Below, in pieces: positions 1 to 7,182 of a DNA stretch of 64,000 nt (positions are counted from its first letter, which is position 1; each line of letters starts with the position of its first letter). The stretch is taken from contig NZ_JAHLZY020000001.1 in assembly GCF_018967865.2 (NCBI RefSeq), forward strand, positions 2,108,001-2,172,000, read 5' to 3'. The position numbers and the translations under genes are program-made. The notes below the pieces were generated by a model. The model made no database searches. It was not told the origin of the DNA and saw only the letters and a program-made list of their open reading frames with translations. The DNA comes from Hymenobacter siberiensis (GTDB taxonomy: Bacteria > Bacteroidota > Bacteroidia > Cytophagales > Hymenobacteraceae).

Positions 1-39
1 CTGTTTGGTAATGAAGGGTTGTTTCATGATGTTAGTGGG

Positions 40-609
40 TTACTTGCGTTTGTAGTGAAAGCTGCGCTTGGTGGGTGTTGCCTTCGTAATGGCCGCAGCG
101 ATGCCTTTCACTGTCGTATCGGGCTGTTTGGCTACTGCTTGTTCTGCCTCTTGCTCGAAGGCTGCGGCAATGGCTTCACGGTGTTCACGGCGCTTATAGC
201 GGATCGCTTTGAGGTTAGCTTCGTCAGCGGCGAAAGCGTCATTGCGGTCACGCCAGATGGCGAGGTTGTGCTCCTTGAAGGAGGGCGGGTTGTCGATGCT
301 GAAGCGACGGTAGTACTTTCGGAAAGCGTCGACTGCGCAGAATGCCTCGACGAGCGCTTCGGCGATGGGTGCAGTGGTCACCTTGAAGTCGCACGTGTAA
401 TAGTGCATGATCGGCGAAAGGGCCTCGCACCATTTCAAGGCGTACTCGAATATGGCGGCGGCGTGCTCTGGGTGCTTGGCAGCATCAATGCCAGCGTCGA
501 CGACCATTGTGCTGCGCATTTGGGACGCCAGTGCTTGGCAGTCGTGGAGCTTCTTACACTTCTCTAGGAAGCTGAGGCTGCGGAAGTTTGGGTGGTGGTG
601 GTGTTCCAT
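40..609 (-). CDS. Hypothetical prophage protein, 189 aa
   Basis: I do not recognise the family. The protein is mostly alpha-helical by composition, with a charged C-terminal third rich in Arg, Lys, Glu and Ala and a basic tail. It has no signal peptide and no membrane segment. An open frame continues 20 codons further upstream, but that stretch lies inside the hairpin at 641-667, so I start at the ATG at 609, which gives MEHHHH and no upstream overlap with the terminator. The His run at residues 3-6 is natural sequence. The gene lies in the minus-strand early region at the left edge of the window, next to other small genes of unknown role. An early or host-takeover function is possible but is only inference from position. 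Confidence 0.6.
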   Translation of the reverse strand: MEHHHHPNFRSLSFLEKCKKLHDCQALASQMRSTMVVDAGIDAAKHPEHAAAIFEYALKWCEALSPIMHYYTCDFKVTTAPIAEALVEAFCAVDAFRKYYRRFSIDNPPSFKEHNLAIWRDRNDAFAADEANLKAIRYKRREHREAIAAAFEQEAEQAVAKQPDTTVKGIAAAITKATPTKRSFHYKRK

Positions 610-634
610 GATGGAATTGGGGTTGGTTGGAAAT

Positions 635-667
635 AAAAAAGGCTGGCACCCTTGACGGATGCCAGCC
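635..667 (-). terminator. Intrinsic terminator
   Basis: An 8-bp perfect stem (GGCTGGCA at 641-648 with TGCCAGCC at 660-667) is followed on the minus strand by a run of six T (635-640). It sits just downstream of the small gene at 691-831 and would end its transcript before the next minus-strand gene. Confidence 0.7.
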
Positions 668-690
668 ATTGAAGACTGTGGTAGAGGAGG

Positions 691-831
691 TTACTTGCAG
701 CGCTTGAACGCCGGGTCGTAGCGCAGCGAGGACATAGCTTTGACTTTTGTGTCGTTGCTTATGAGACCGTGGGCGACCAGTTGGCTGAGCTTGTCGTGCA
801 TTCCAAAGAAGAACTTCTCAGACTTTTTCAT
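691..831 (-). CDS. Small hypothetical prophage protein, 46 aa
   Basis: This is a short basic protein starting MKKSEKFFFGMHDKLSQL and ending RYDPAFKRCK. The open frame runs up to 1014, but the upstream 61 codons are rich in His, Pro and Arg and look non-coding, so I use the ATG at 831. The middle (MHDKLSQLVAHGLISNDTK) could form two short helices, as in small DNA-binding or antirepressor proteins. There is no motif that proves this. An intrinsic terminator follows directly at 635-667, which supports a real transcript ending here. Confidence 0.5.
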   Translation of the reverse strand: MKKSEKFFFGMHDKLSQLVAHGLISNDTKVKAMSSLRYDPAFKRCK

Positions 832-1091
832 GACAGAAAGAAGGGGGTTAAATCGGTTAAATAATAAGTCGAAGTTATAGCGATAGACTAATGTAACAGC
901 AGCTGCAATACCACTACTTTCGAAAGAAATGGCCTTACAGTATTCGGTAGTGTGCGGGTGCCGTGCGTCATGACACGGGGGGTGTGCGGGTTTCCGTTCT
1001 ACCGCATCACGCACTATTCAAAGGGCATACCGGGTCCTTCAACCCCTTCTACCATTACCACCGATTATGATAACAGTACAATATTAGATTC

Positions 1092-1122
1092 TTGTAAACC
1101 CGTTTCCTAGCCCCTATCTTTG
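1092..1122 (+). promoter_or_regulatory. Bacteroidota-type promoter
   Basis: TTG at 1092-1094 is followed after 20 bases by TATCTTTG at 1115-1122, a full match to the Bacteroidota consensus TAnnTTTG with normal spacing. It points rightward. The first downstream gene on that strand begins only at 2014, and a minus-strand gene lies between, so the likely product is a short untranslated RNA ending near 1250. Confidence 0.55.
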
Positions 1123-1128
1123 TGTCCA

Positions 1129-1256
1129 ATTCCGCCCAGCACGAAGAGTGTGCGGTTTTTGAAAAACAGTTAAAGTGCACACTCTCTTTGGCTTACGCCT
1201 TTGAAAGTTCATATAAAATAATTGCCCCTCCGTTATCCGAAGGGGCAATTCTGGTT
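1129..1256 (+). ncRNA. Candidate small structured RNA
   Basis: This is the transcript expected from the promoter at 1092-1122. It would contain a 9-bp stem (AGAGTGTGC at 1145-1153 with GCACACTCT at 1177-1185), a nested GTTTTTGAAAAAC palindrome, and a terminal hairpin (1220-1250) followed by TCTGGTTTT. No open frame of note is present. The existence and ends of the RNA are inferred from promoter and structure only. Confidence 0.3.
1220..1250 (-). terminator. Terminator hairpin between convergent transcripts
   Basis: A 10-bp stem (AATTGCCCCT with AGGGGCAATT) has an 11-base loop. On the minus strand it is followed by ATTTTATATG and lies 27 bases after the stop of the 1278-1847 gene. It may also end the rightward small transcript. 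Confidence 0.65.
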
Positions 1257-1277
1257 TTACGGGGTGGCGCAGGCGGG

Positions 1278-1847
1278 TTACAAGTACTTGTCGGGGATGG
1301 TCGCCAAAGCGTAGTAGATGGCCTGGTTGGTAGCCGGGTCACGGTGGTAGGGTATGAGCTTGCCGTCGGCGTGCATCATCAGGTACTTGTCCTCGGCACG
1401 GGTTTCGGCGTGGGCCTCGGAGTTGGTCTGTGCCACGTCGACACGTTCTACCTCGAAGGTCTTCTTGCCGTCGGCGTGGTCGGTGAGGTCGTGCAGCATG
1501 GCGCCGCCCTTGTAGAAGGCGACGTGGTAGAGCCGGTCGATGCCCATCTCCTGGCGGTGGGCGCAGAGGGCCTTGAACTTGGAGACGGTGAGGAAGGTGT
1601 CACGCATGCTGCGCACGTCGAAGTGGCCGTTGCGCACCTTGGCTTCCATCATGCAGGTGGCCGTGCGGGCCTTGCCGACGATGCCGAAGAGAGCGTCGAA
1701 GCGTTCCATGTTGCCGACCTCCGAGATGGCCACGTCGGCGAGGGTGTACTTCGTTGCCAGCTTCTGGAAGAACCAGCCGAGGAACTGGCGCTCCTTGATC
1801 TCTGCCCGGCGGACGGTTGCTTGGGTGTCTTTACTGTTGCGTGCCAT
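1278..1847 (-). CDS. Hypothetical prophage protein, possible PD-(D/E)XK nuclease
   Basis: The protein is 189 aa and soluble. Residues 48-72 read ERFDALFG, then ATCMMEAKVR: an Asp followed about 18 residues later by E-x-K, preceded by hydrophobic residues. That is the spacing seen in the core of PD-(D/E)XK nucleases. A helix with R-D-T-F-x-x-x-S-K-F (about residues 81-92) follows, as in that fold. No further family signature is visible, so a nuclease role is a hypothesis. The gene is transcribed alone on the minus strand, has a clear terminator after it (1220-1250), and starts at an ATG beside a gap of 166 bases that separates it from divergent plus-strand genes. Confidence 0.55.
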   Translation of the reverse strand: MARNSKDTQATVRRAEIKERQFLGWFFQKLATKYTLADVAISEVGNMERFDALFGIVGKARTATCMMEAKVRNGHFDVRSMRDTFLTVSKFKALCAHRQEMGIDRLYHVAFYKGGAMLHDLTDHADGKKTFEVERVDVAQTNSEAHAETRAEDKYLMMHADGKLIPYHRDPATNQAIYYALATIPDKYL

Positions 1848-1970
1848 GTTATACGTGGGACTATTTTATAATCCTCTACTGCGAGGACAACATATATATC
1901 AGCGATTACCGCTTCCCTTACTGTATTGCTGCAATTTATTTTCGAGGGGTAGGGGAAGGGCCCACGGCCA

Positions 1971-1978
1971 GTATATAC
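1971..1978. promoter_or_regulatory. Palindrome GTATATAC, first of two
   Basis: GTATATAC lies in the divergent gap between the 1278-1847 and 2014-2217 genes, 35 bases before the latter. The same octamer lies at 2303-2310, 20 bases before the 2331 gene. Being self-complementary and placed before two neighbouring genes, it could be an operator half or part of a promoter. Confidence 0.25.
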
Positions 1979-2013
1979 CGCAAGCCAACCGGCTCAAAAC
2001 GTGGTATAACATC

Positions 2014-2217
2014 ATGAAACGATTCTTCGACGCCCTCTTCCTGGGCACCATTGCGATGGCCCCCAAGGCTGCTGTCATCATCATCCTGTTCGGCTGCCTC
2101 GCTGCCATCGGCGAGCAGAACGGCCTGAGCAAAGCGGCCTACACCAGCGTCGGCGCATTCGGCCTGGTGCTCGGCATCGTGGCCGTGATCTACAACGTCC
2201 AGGCTGAAAAGAAATAA
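2014..2217 (+). CDS. Small membrane protein, 67 aa
   Basis: Two hydrophobic stretches (about residues 18-32 and 44-60) are joined by a short polar loop, with a basic N-terminus (MKRFF) and a Lys-rich end. This is the build of a small two-pass inner-membrane protein. The open frame extends far upstream through the antisense of the 1278-1847 gene, but only the ATG at 2014 begins a protein of sensible composition. A terminator at 2236-2268 closes the unit. Phage proteins of this type include holins and superinfection-exclusion proteins; nothing in the sequence decides between them, and the lysis cassette lies far away at 28.9-30.7 kb. Confidence 0.5.
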   Translation: MKRFFDALFLGTIAMAPKAAVIIILFGCLAAIGEQNGLSKAAYTSVGAFGLVLGIVAVIYNVQAEKK

Positions 2218-2235
2218 GCCCACGGATATGGATAA

Positions 2236-2268
2236 CCCCTGCTTCATGCAAATGGAGCAGGGCTTTTT
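2236..2268 (+). terminator. Intrinsic terminator
   Basis: A 7-bp stem (CCCTGCT at 2237-2243 with AGCAGGG at 2256-2262) is followed by C and five T. It lies 19 bases after the stop of the small membrane protein gene. Confidence 0.65.
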
Positions 2269-2330
2269 CTGTCCAAACGTGAAAGGGAGCACTCTCTGCG
2301 CAGTATATACAAAAACGATTTACCGCCGCT

Positions 2331-2483
2331 ATGCTACTCATTCTCACCGCCATCACTGTCGCCAGCAGCTCCTACCTGGGCAGCGTGCTCTACGACATCC
2401 TCCTGCAGCGTGCCGACAAGCCGGTCTACTTCCGCACCAACACGAAGGCCTTCACGCCCACGACAAACAACGCCACCAAATAA
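2331..2483 (+). CDS. Short membrane-anchored protein, 50 aa
   Basis: Starts at the ATG at 2331 (MLLILTAITVASSSYLGSVL) and ends at TAA 2481-2483, one base before the next ATG. Residues 1-20 form a hydrophobic signal or anchor segment. The rest is a short polar tail rich in Thr and Asn. The palindrome GTATATAC lies 20 bases upstream. The tight spacing to the next gene suggests one transcript with 2485-3519. The function is unknown, and the short length makes the call tentative. Confidence 0.4.
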   Translation: MLLILTAITVASSSYLGSVLYDILLQRADKPVYFRTNTKAFTPTTNNATK

Positions 2484-2484
2484 C

Positions 2485-2817
2485 ATGGCCACGAAGAAGA
2501 AGACCGCACCCGTGCTCGAGGAGTTCGCAGGCATCAACAACGACATGATCGCCGAGCTGAGCGACTACATGGACTACTACGGCATCACGTCGGGCAAGGC
2601 ACTCTCCAAAGCCGACAAGGCCGCCTTCCACCGTGACGCCCGGATGCTTGTGATCGAGATGTGCTACGACCAGTCCACGATGCTGCTGGCCATCGCCGCA
2701 TGCACCAACGCAGAGGAGCGCTACACCAAGACCGAGGACTACGAGACAGCGGGCAACCTCTACTTCGTCGGCAACCTGATAGCCCAGCGCTACGACGAAA
2801 TCCACCCCAAGTACTAA
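2485..2817 (+). CDS. Hypothetical prophage protein, 110 aa
   Basis: This acidic helical protein begins MATKKKTAPVLEEF and contains an Ala/Glu-rich middle with two Cys (in EMCYDQS and AACTNAEE). It has no membrane segment or recognised motif. I use the ATG at 2485 because it follows the previous stop by one base and removes an Arg/Pro-rich upstream stretch that looks non-coding. The stop TAA at 2815-2817 abuts the TTG start of the sigma-like gene, so the two are probably translated together. A role in early regulation is suggested only by this coupling. Confidence 0.55.
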   Translation: MATKKKTAPVLEEFAGINNDMIAELSDYMDYYGITSGKALSKADKAAFHRDARMLVIEMCYDQSTMLLAIAACTNAEERYTKTEDYETAGNLYFVGNLIAQRYDEIHPKY

Positions 2818-3519
2818 TTGTCACCCGCCGCCCCCTCTACCGCCCAACCCGAAACCAGCCACCTGACAGACGCCCAACTGCGCCGGGCCATCGGCAACAA
2901 CTACGACCTCCTGCTCGATAAGGTGCAAAACGGCATACGCTTCAAGCTGCGCATCACCCTGCGGCGTGACGAGGTCATGGACCTGGTAAACGAAGTGGTC
3001 GCCAACATGCTCGAGCGCCACGATAGAGGGCTGGTGTCGTTCGAGAGCGAGGGCAAGATGATCGGCTACGTGCTCTTCGGTGCGTGGTGCAACTACCGGA
3101 CGCAGGCGGGCAAGATCAGCAACAAGGCCAAAGCGAAGCGCAAGACCAAGGACCCCGAGTGGCTGGAGGAAGGGCAGCACCGCATCACCCGAAGCAAAGC
3201 CCAGACGGTGGACGTGTACGACTACGCCGATAAGCTGGCGGATGTATCCAGCGACCACGACAGGACCGACCAGGACCTTACGGATGCTTACTACGCCGAG
3301 CTGTGGGGCAAGCTGTTCGACTACCTCGATGACTGCGTGGCTGACGGCTTCTTCAAGTTTGATGAGGTCTCGCTCTACAAGAGTTTCATCCTGAACCAGT
3401 GGAGCATGAAGGAGCTGATCGCCCAGTCCGATTACAAGCGTTCCTACGTGCAGAAGGCGGTGACCAAGGTGCGTGAGCACATCAAGACGGTGGACTGGTA
3501 TTTAACAACCTCGGAGTAG
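2818..3519 (+). CDS. Sigma-70-like phage regulatory protein
   Basis: The protein is 233 aa. Residues about 48-95 (RRDEVMDLVNEVV, then FGAWCNY) look like sigma region 2: an acidic helix with D-L-V-N-E-V followed by an aromatic segment (YVLFGAWCNY). Residues about 196-223 (SMKELIAQSDYKRSYVQKAV) look like a region-4 helix-turn-helix. The middle is a long charged linker. Such proteins direct phage or host RNA polymerase to phage promoters, or act as terminase-like DNA binders. The start is TTG, directly after the preceding TAA; no ATG occurs before residue 54. It lies immediately upstream of the first 34-bp repeat and the terminase genes, fitting a switch to late expression. A second, different sigma-like gene lies at 33784-34620. 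Confidence 0.55.
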   Translation: MSPAAPSTAQPETSHLTDAQLRRAIGNNYDLLLDKVQNGIRFKLRITLRRDEVMDLVNEVVANMLERHDRGLVSFESEGKMIGYVLFGAWCNYRTQAGKISNKAKAKRKTKDPEWLEEGQHRITRSKAQTVDVYDYADKLADVSSDHDRTDQDLTDAYYAELWGKLFDYLDDCVADGFFKFDEVSLYKSFILNQWSMKELIAQSDYKRSYVQKAVTKVREHIKTVDWYLTTSE

Positions 3520-3530
3520 GCCGGGAGATG

Positions 3531-3564
3531 GGGTATCCCTCCTTTATGGAACACTTTACGTACC
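3531..3564 (-). repeat. 34-bp dispersed prophage repeat, copy A
   Basis: On the minus strand this reads GGTACGTAAAGTGTTCCATA and then AAGGAGGGATACCC. It is identical over all 34 bases to copy B at 7077-7110, in the opposite orientation. It lies between the sigma-like gene and the terminase genes. Confidence 0.9.
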
Positions 3565-3642
3565 TGCCGCCCATCATTAACGCCACGAGCCACCTACCCT
3601 TATCTCTAACAAATACTACCAAATGCTTTCGGGCACGACGCA

Positions 3643-4155
3643 ATGACACACGATGATGTATTCAACGACGTAACGTCGCTAACGAGAGTGACGAAGGGTC
3701 GCAGCTCCGAGGACCTGACGCAGCTACGGCGGCTGAAGGTGCTGGAGATGTACTCGGCTGGGTTGGTGCCGCAGATTTACGCCTACGTGGAAGGGCAGGG
3801 GTTCTCACGCCAGACGGCCTCGAACGATTTGACCTGGGCGAAGCAGGAGTGGCTGGAGATACACCAGAACCCGGACACGGTCAACGACACGGTGGAGCGG
3901 CACAAAGCGAAGTACTACGCCTGGGCCGCTGCTGCTGAAGCGGCTGGTGACCGCAAGGAAGCACGGGCGATGCTGCAGGCCGTGGAGAAGCTGATGGGGT
4001 TGCATCAGAATAATACAGTGGTGCAGGTGAACACGGGCGCCGTGACGAACCAGACGCTCGTGAACCACAACTATGACACCCTGACACTGGAGGAGCTGGA
4101 GAAGCTACAGTTGCTGCTGGCCAAAACGTCGCTGCCGGCCGCTGATGGATCCTAA
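3643..4155 (+). CDS. Probable terminase small subunit
   Basis: The protein is 170 aa. Residues about 25-70 form a helix-turn-helix-like stretch (RLKVLEMYSAGLVPQIYAYV, then SRQTASNDLTWAKQEWLEI), as in DNA-recognition domains of small terminases. An oligomerisation-like helix rich in Ala, Glu and Lys follows (about 85-115), then a C-terminal tail with LTLEELEKLQLLLAK. The small subunit recognises phage DNA and loads the large subunit. The assignment rests mainly on position: it directly precedes and overlaps the large terminase by 11 bases. CTTATCTC lies 36 bases before the start codon. An ATG at 3623 opens a seven-codon frame whose TGA overlaps this ATG; I regard that as probably chance. Confidence 0.65.
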   Translation: MTHDDVFNDVTSLTRVTKGRSSEDLTQLRRLKVLEMYSAGLVPQIYAYVEGQGFSRQTASNDLTWAKQEWLEIHQNPDTVNDTVERHKAKYYAWAAAAEAAGDRKEARAMLQAVEKLMGLHQNNTVVQVNTGAVTNQTLVNHNYDTLTLEELEKLQLLLAKTSLPAADGS

Positions 4156-5614
4156 GCAACTACCTAAGCTCGAAGACGTGCAGCGGGCGCTGTACCGCAA
4201 ATCCTATTACCATTTTTTTCGTGCGGCGTTTACCGTTTTGCACCCTGGGGAAGAGTACACCGACAACTGGCACATAAAAGCGTTCTGTGAGCTGCTGCAA
4301 CTAGAAGCTGAAAGAATCTCCAGCAACTCGCAGAAGCACCAGGATCTGCTCGTTAACACGCCGTTCCGTAGCGCCAAGAGCCTGATCTTTTCGGTGATGT
4401 ACAACGCCTGGGTCTGGACCTGGTTCCCCGAGGCGAAGTTCATCGGCGTCTCGTACTCGGCCTCGCTGGCGCTCGAGCTGGCTACCCTCACCCGTGACCT
4501 GATCAGCAGCGACTGGTACCAGCGTCTCTGGGGAAGCCAGTACAAGATGGCATCGGACGCCAACCAAAAAGGTTTCTACAAGACCGACAAGGGTGGCTTC
4601 CGCAAGAGCGTCGGTACCGGCGGCCAGATCACCGGCTCGGGTGCTGACTTCATCATCCTCGACGATCCCCAGTCGCCGGGCAATGCTACGTCTAAGACTG
4701 ACCGTGACTCGGTGGTACACTTCTACAAGGCCACACTGTACTCACGCCTGAACAAGCTGGACGTCGGGGTGCGCATCTGCGTGCAACAGCGGCTACACGA
4801 GGAAGACCTGACGGGTTATCTGCTGGCCAACAACCCCGATAAGTACCGCCACGTCTGCGTGCCCGCAGTACTCACCGAGGATTTAATGCCGAAGGCATGG
4901 GCTGACCGGTACGTGGATGGCTTGTTCTGGCCCGACCGCTTCACCCACGCAGTACTAGAAGACTACCGTGACCAGTTGGGTGCCACCCAGTACGCCAACC
5001 AACTACTCCAGAAGCCCAGGCCCGAGGAAGGCGGCATGTTCAAGGCCGAGTGGCTGGAACACCAGAAGCTTTCGCAGCTGCAGTTTCTTGAGAAGCTAAG
5101 TGGCCGAACCCCGCAGTGGCAGCTGTTCATCGACGGCGCCGAGACCGCTGACGCCAAGAACGACGCCACCTGCTATCTCTTAGCGTGTAAGCTGGACAAC
5201 CAGCTCTTCGTGGCCGACGTGAAATGGGTGCGCAAGATCTTCACCGACTTGGTACGTGATGCGAAAGAGTACATACTTCAGCACCAGCACAGCATGTACC
5301 CCATCAGCCGGGTCTACATCGAAGGCAAGAGCGTAGGCAAGCACTTGCTTGCCCAGCTGCGTCAGGACGTGCCCAACCAGGTATTCAAAGAACTACAGCC
5401 GGGCCGTGACAGCAAAGCGGTACGTGCCGTGGCCTGCCAGCCCTTCGTGGAAGGGGGTCGGGTGTGGCTGCTCCAGGGCGCATGGAACGGCCCCTTCATC
5501 GACGAGGTCACCAGCTTCACCGACGGCAAGAGCGGCCACGACGACAGCCTCGACGTGCTGGTCTACGCCATCCAGGACACCAAGACCTCGGACTTCTACT
5601 ACTCCGCAGTCTAA
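4145..5614 (+). CDS. terL: Terminase large subunit
   Basis: This ATPase and nuclease motor of DNA packaging is 489 aa, a normal length. A Walker A-like loop is at residues 71-79 (NTPFRSAKS, the deviant form usual in large terminases). Walker B is at about 168-175 (DFIILDDP), followed by a coupling region near 210 (VRICVQQRLHEEDL). The C-terminal RNase H-like nuclease shows its acidic residues in LFIDGAE (D330), VYIEGKSVGK (E393) and SGHDDSLD (D466, D467, D470). It overlaps the small subunit by 11 bases. The next gene starts 19 bases after its stop, with CTTATCTAC in between. All core motifs are intact, so this gene appears functional. Confidence 0.93.
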   Translation: MDPKQLPKLEDVQRALYRKSYYHFFRAAFTVLHPGEEYTDNWHIKAFCELLQLEAERISSNSQKHQDLLVNTPFRSAKSLIFSVMYNAWVWTWFPEAKFIGVSYSASLALELATLTRDLISSDWYQRLWGSQYKMASDANQKGFYKTDKGGFRKSVGTGGQITGSGADFIILDDPQSPGNATSKTDRDSVVHFYKATLYSRLNKLDVGVRICVQQRLHEEDLTGYLLANNPDKYRHVCVPAVLTEDLMPKAWADRYVDGLFWPDRFTHAVLEDYRDQLGATQYANQLLQKPRPEEGGMFKAEWLEHQKLSQLQFLEKLSGRTPQWQLFIDGAETADAKNDATCYLLACKLDNQLFVADVKWVRKIFTDLVRDAKEYILQHQHSMYPISRVYIEGKSVGKHLLAQLRQDVPNQVFKELQPGRDSKAVRAVACQPFVEGGRVWLLQGAWNGPFIDEVTSFTDGKSGHDDSLDVLVYAIQDTKTSDFYYSAV

Positions 5615-5618
5615 AAAT

Positions 5619-5627
5619 CTTATCTAC
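5619..5627 (+). promoter_or_regulatory. CTTATCTAC motif before the tail chaperone
   Basis: One of seven intergenic occurrences of CTTATCT (3599, 5619, 11889, 15392, 17547, 20560, 28865), all in the direction of transcription. Here, at 17547 and at 20560 the motif ends five or six bases before the ATG. It could be a phage promoter element or a translation signal; the role is unknown. Confidence 0.35.
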
Positions 5628-5633
5628 CACCAG

Positions 5634-6481
5634 ATGAAGAAGCCATTCAAGCTCAACCAAGCCACCTACTACCTGCCCACAGACTGGAGTGAGGTCACCT
5701 ACGACCAGTACGTACAGATCACCGACCTGCCCGACGACCTCAACGGCACCGAGAAGGCCACCAGGATAGTTGCTGTAGTTACTGGAGTGCCCTTAGAAAC
5801 TTTAGAAGCTGCTGGCATCGGGCTCGTGGTGCCGCTCTTCGACGAGCTGGCGTTCATGCAGGAGCCGCCCAAGGCTGCCATGATCGAGCACGTATCTATT
5901 GCCGGGGTTAATTACTATGCCCAGCACATAACCACGGTAGGGGAGCTGGCCGCTTTCGATCGGGTACATAACGCCGACTCGTTGACCGAGGGGCAGAAGC
6001 TGCCCTACATCCTGGCCATCCTGCTGCGGCGCATGGATTCCGTCGCCTCTGTGAAGCCCACGCTGCTGCAGAAGCTACTGGGTCGCAAAACCGAAACGGA
6101 CTCCGCACGGGTCGAATACGAAGCGTTTAAGAACGACGAGAGCTGGGTGACCAAGCGGGCCAAGCTGTTCGGTTCCATGCTCAGCCCCAGCCAGGTGCTC
6201 GGCCTCGCCTCTTTTTTTTTGCTCAGCGCAAGGACCTCACCGACGACTACGCTGCGCTCTTCGCACCTAGCCGCTATGGCACCAAGACTGAGAAAGCTTT
6301 CGGCAGCTATATCGGCGCTAAGTACGGTTGGGCAGCGTCGCTCTACGACCTGGAACCGGATGTTCTCAAGCATCCTGCGCTGCTACATCTGGACGTTAGG
6401 GCGCTCCTTGACAAGCTCCAGTATGATCGGGAAGTAGCCGACTTCCAACGTGCCGAATACGAGCGCAACAAAACCACCTAG
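5634..6481 (+). CDS. Tail assembly chaperone with probable -1 frameshift
   Basis: The zero-frame product runs from 5634 to 6437 (267 aa). Its last 70 residues, after the nine-T run at 6212-6220, look like an out-of-frame shadow (Ser/Thr/Arg-rich). Slipping back one base in the T run opens the -1 frame to TAG at 6479-6481 and gives a protein-like tail of about 87 residues (AQRKDLTDDYAALF, then FGSYIGAKYGWAASLYDLE). The total is about 282 aa. The tail resembles the T-type extension of gpG/gpGT tail chaperones: an aromatic, GW-containing helix pair and a charged helical end. These proteins coat the tape measure during tail assembly. The alternative is that a single base was gained in the T run and the gene is broken. 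CTTATCTAC lies six bases before the ATG. Confidence 0.6.
6212..6220 (+). other. Slippery T9 run in the chaperone gene
   Basis: Nine consecutive T are read in frame as tcT TTT TTT TTg. Any re-pairing one base back moves the ribosome to the frame that encodes the better C-terminus. The site fits the heptamer rule for -1 slippage (T TTT TTT). Confidence 0.6.
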
Positions 6482-6489
6482 TACATAAC

Positions 6490-6969
6490 ATGAGCATCTA
6501 TTACAGCCAGCGCACCAGCACCCTACAGAAGGTATACGCCACCCTCGAGAAGGTGTGCAGCGCCCACATTGCCGTGACCGAATACGACTGCGGCGACCTC
6601 CAGCTGTTCAGCACCGAGTACCGGTTCCCGCTGGCCTACCTGGAGACCATCACCGAAGTAGGGGAGAACCAGAGCAAGAATGGCGAGACCTACACCGTCA
6701 CCCTGAACCTCCTGGACCGACAGCCCGAGGCCCACAACCGCACCACGCTGGTCCAGACCCACGACAAGCTCAAGCAGGTGTTCAGTGAGATCAAGTCCTA
6801 CCTGGAGCGCCGTGAGGTGTTCGGTAATGTCAACGTCGGCCCGGCCACGCTGCTGCTCTTCAACGGCTTCGACGATGCCAACCTTGTCCGGCTGCGTGCC
6901 GAGTTCACGGTGAGCGTCGACATGGTCGCCACCGACCAGCCCGACCTGAACCTGCTGTTCCAATTCTAA
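6490..6969 (+). CDS. Hypothetical tail or neck protein, 159 aa
   Basis: The protein mixes beta and alpha structure and has no signal peptide or membrane segment. Features are an N-terminal helix (STLQKVYATLEKVCSAHIAV), a central beta-rich part (ETYTVTLNLLDRQ) and a beta C-terminus (LRAEFTVSVDMVATDQPDLN). Size and position, just after the tail chaperone and before a gp10-like neck protein, fit a tail terminator or connector. I cannot assign it by motif. It starts at an ATG eight bases after the -1 frame stop of the chaperone, which supports use of that frame. The following gap holds 34-bp repeat copy B. Confidence 0.55.
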   Translation: MSIYYSQRTSTLQKVYATLEKVCSAHIAVTEYDCGDLQLFSTEYRFPLAYLETITEVGENQSKNGETYTVTLNLLDRQPEAHNRTTLVQTHDKLKQVFSEIKSYLERREVFGNVNVGPATLLLFNGFDDANLVRLRAEFTVSVDMVATDQPDLNLLFQF

Positions 6970-7076
6970 GAGAAACTTAAGAAGCTGCAGCCCCACCAGA
7001 AGCTGGAGTTTCTTTTAGTTGTTCTGGCTCGGGCTGCGGTGGCTTGCGCCCTCCGCCCTCCAGCGCCATTGATTTA

Positions 7077-7110
7077 GGTACGTAAAGTGTTCCATAAAGG
7101 AGGGATACCC
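7077..7110 (+). repeat. 34-bp dispersed prophage repeat, copy B
   Basis: Starts GGTACGTAAAGTGTTCCATA and ends AAGGAGGGATACCC. Identical to copy A (3531-3564) but on the plus strand. It lies in a 213-base gap inside the tail gene block, 72 bases before the ATG at 7183. Confidence 0.9.
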
Positions 7111-7182
7111 ACCCCTGACCTGGAGCCCACGCCCAGCCTAACCAGTCCTCATCGGCTGGCCACAACCTGCGCCCACATTCAG

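Larger units (their letters stand above)
832..1277. other. Gene-free control-like region of the prophage
   Basis: No convincing protein gene lies in these 446 bases. The region holds a Bacteroidota-type promoter (1092-1122), a 9-bp inverted repeat (1145-1153 with 1177-1185) enclosing a smaller palindrome, and a terminator hairpin (1220-1250). It also has three direct copies of GTGTGCGG, at 950, 982 and 1148. The left part (840-930) is AT-rich. The cluster suggests an operator, small-RNA or replication region. Confidence 0.45.

Noticed and set aside
1122..1871. 249-codon plus-strand frame over 1278-1847
   Set aside because: It is opposite a better minus-strand gene with a terminator, and starts inside the promoter region.
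3623..3645. Seven-codon leader before the small terminase
   Set aside because: An ATG opens MLSGTTQ with its stop overlapping the terminase start, but such a short frame is likely by chance.
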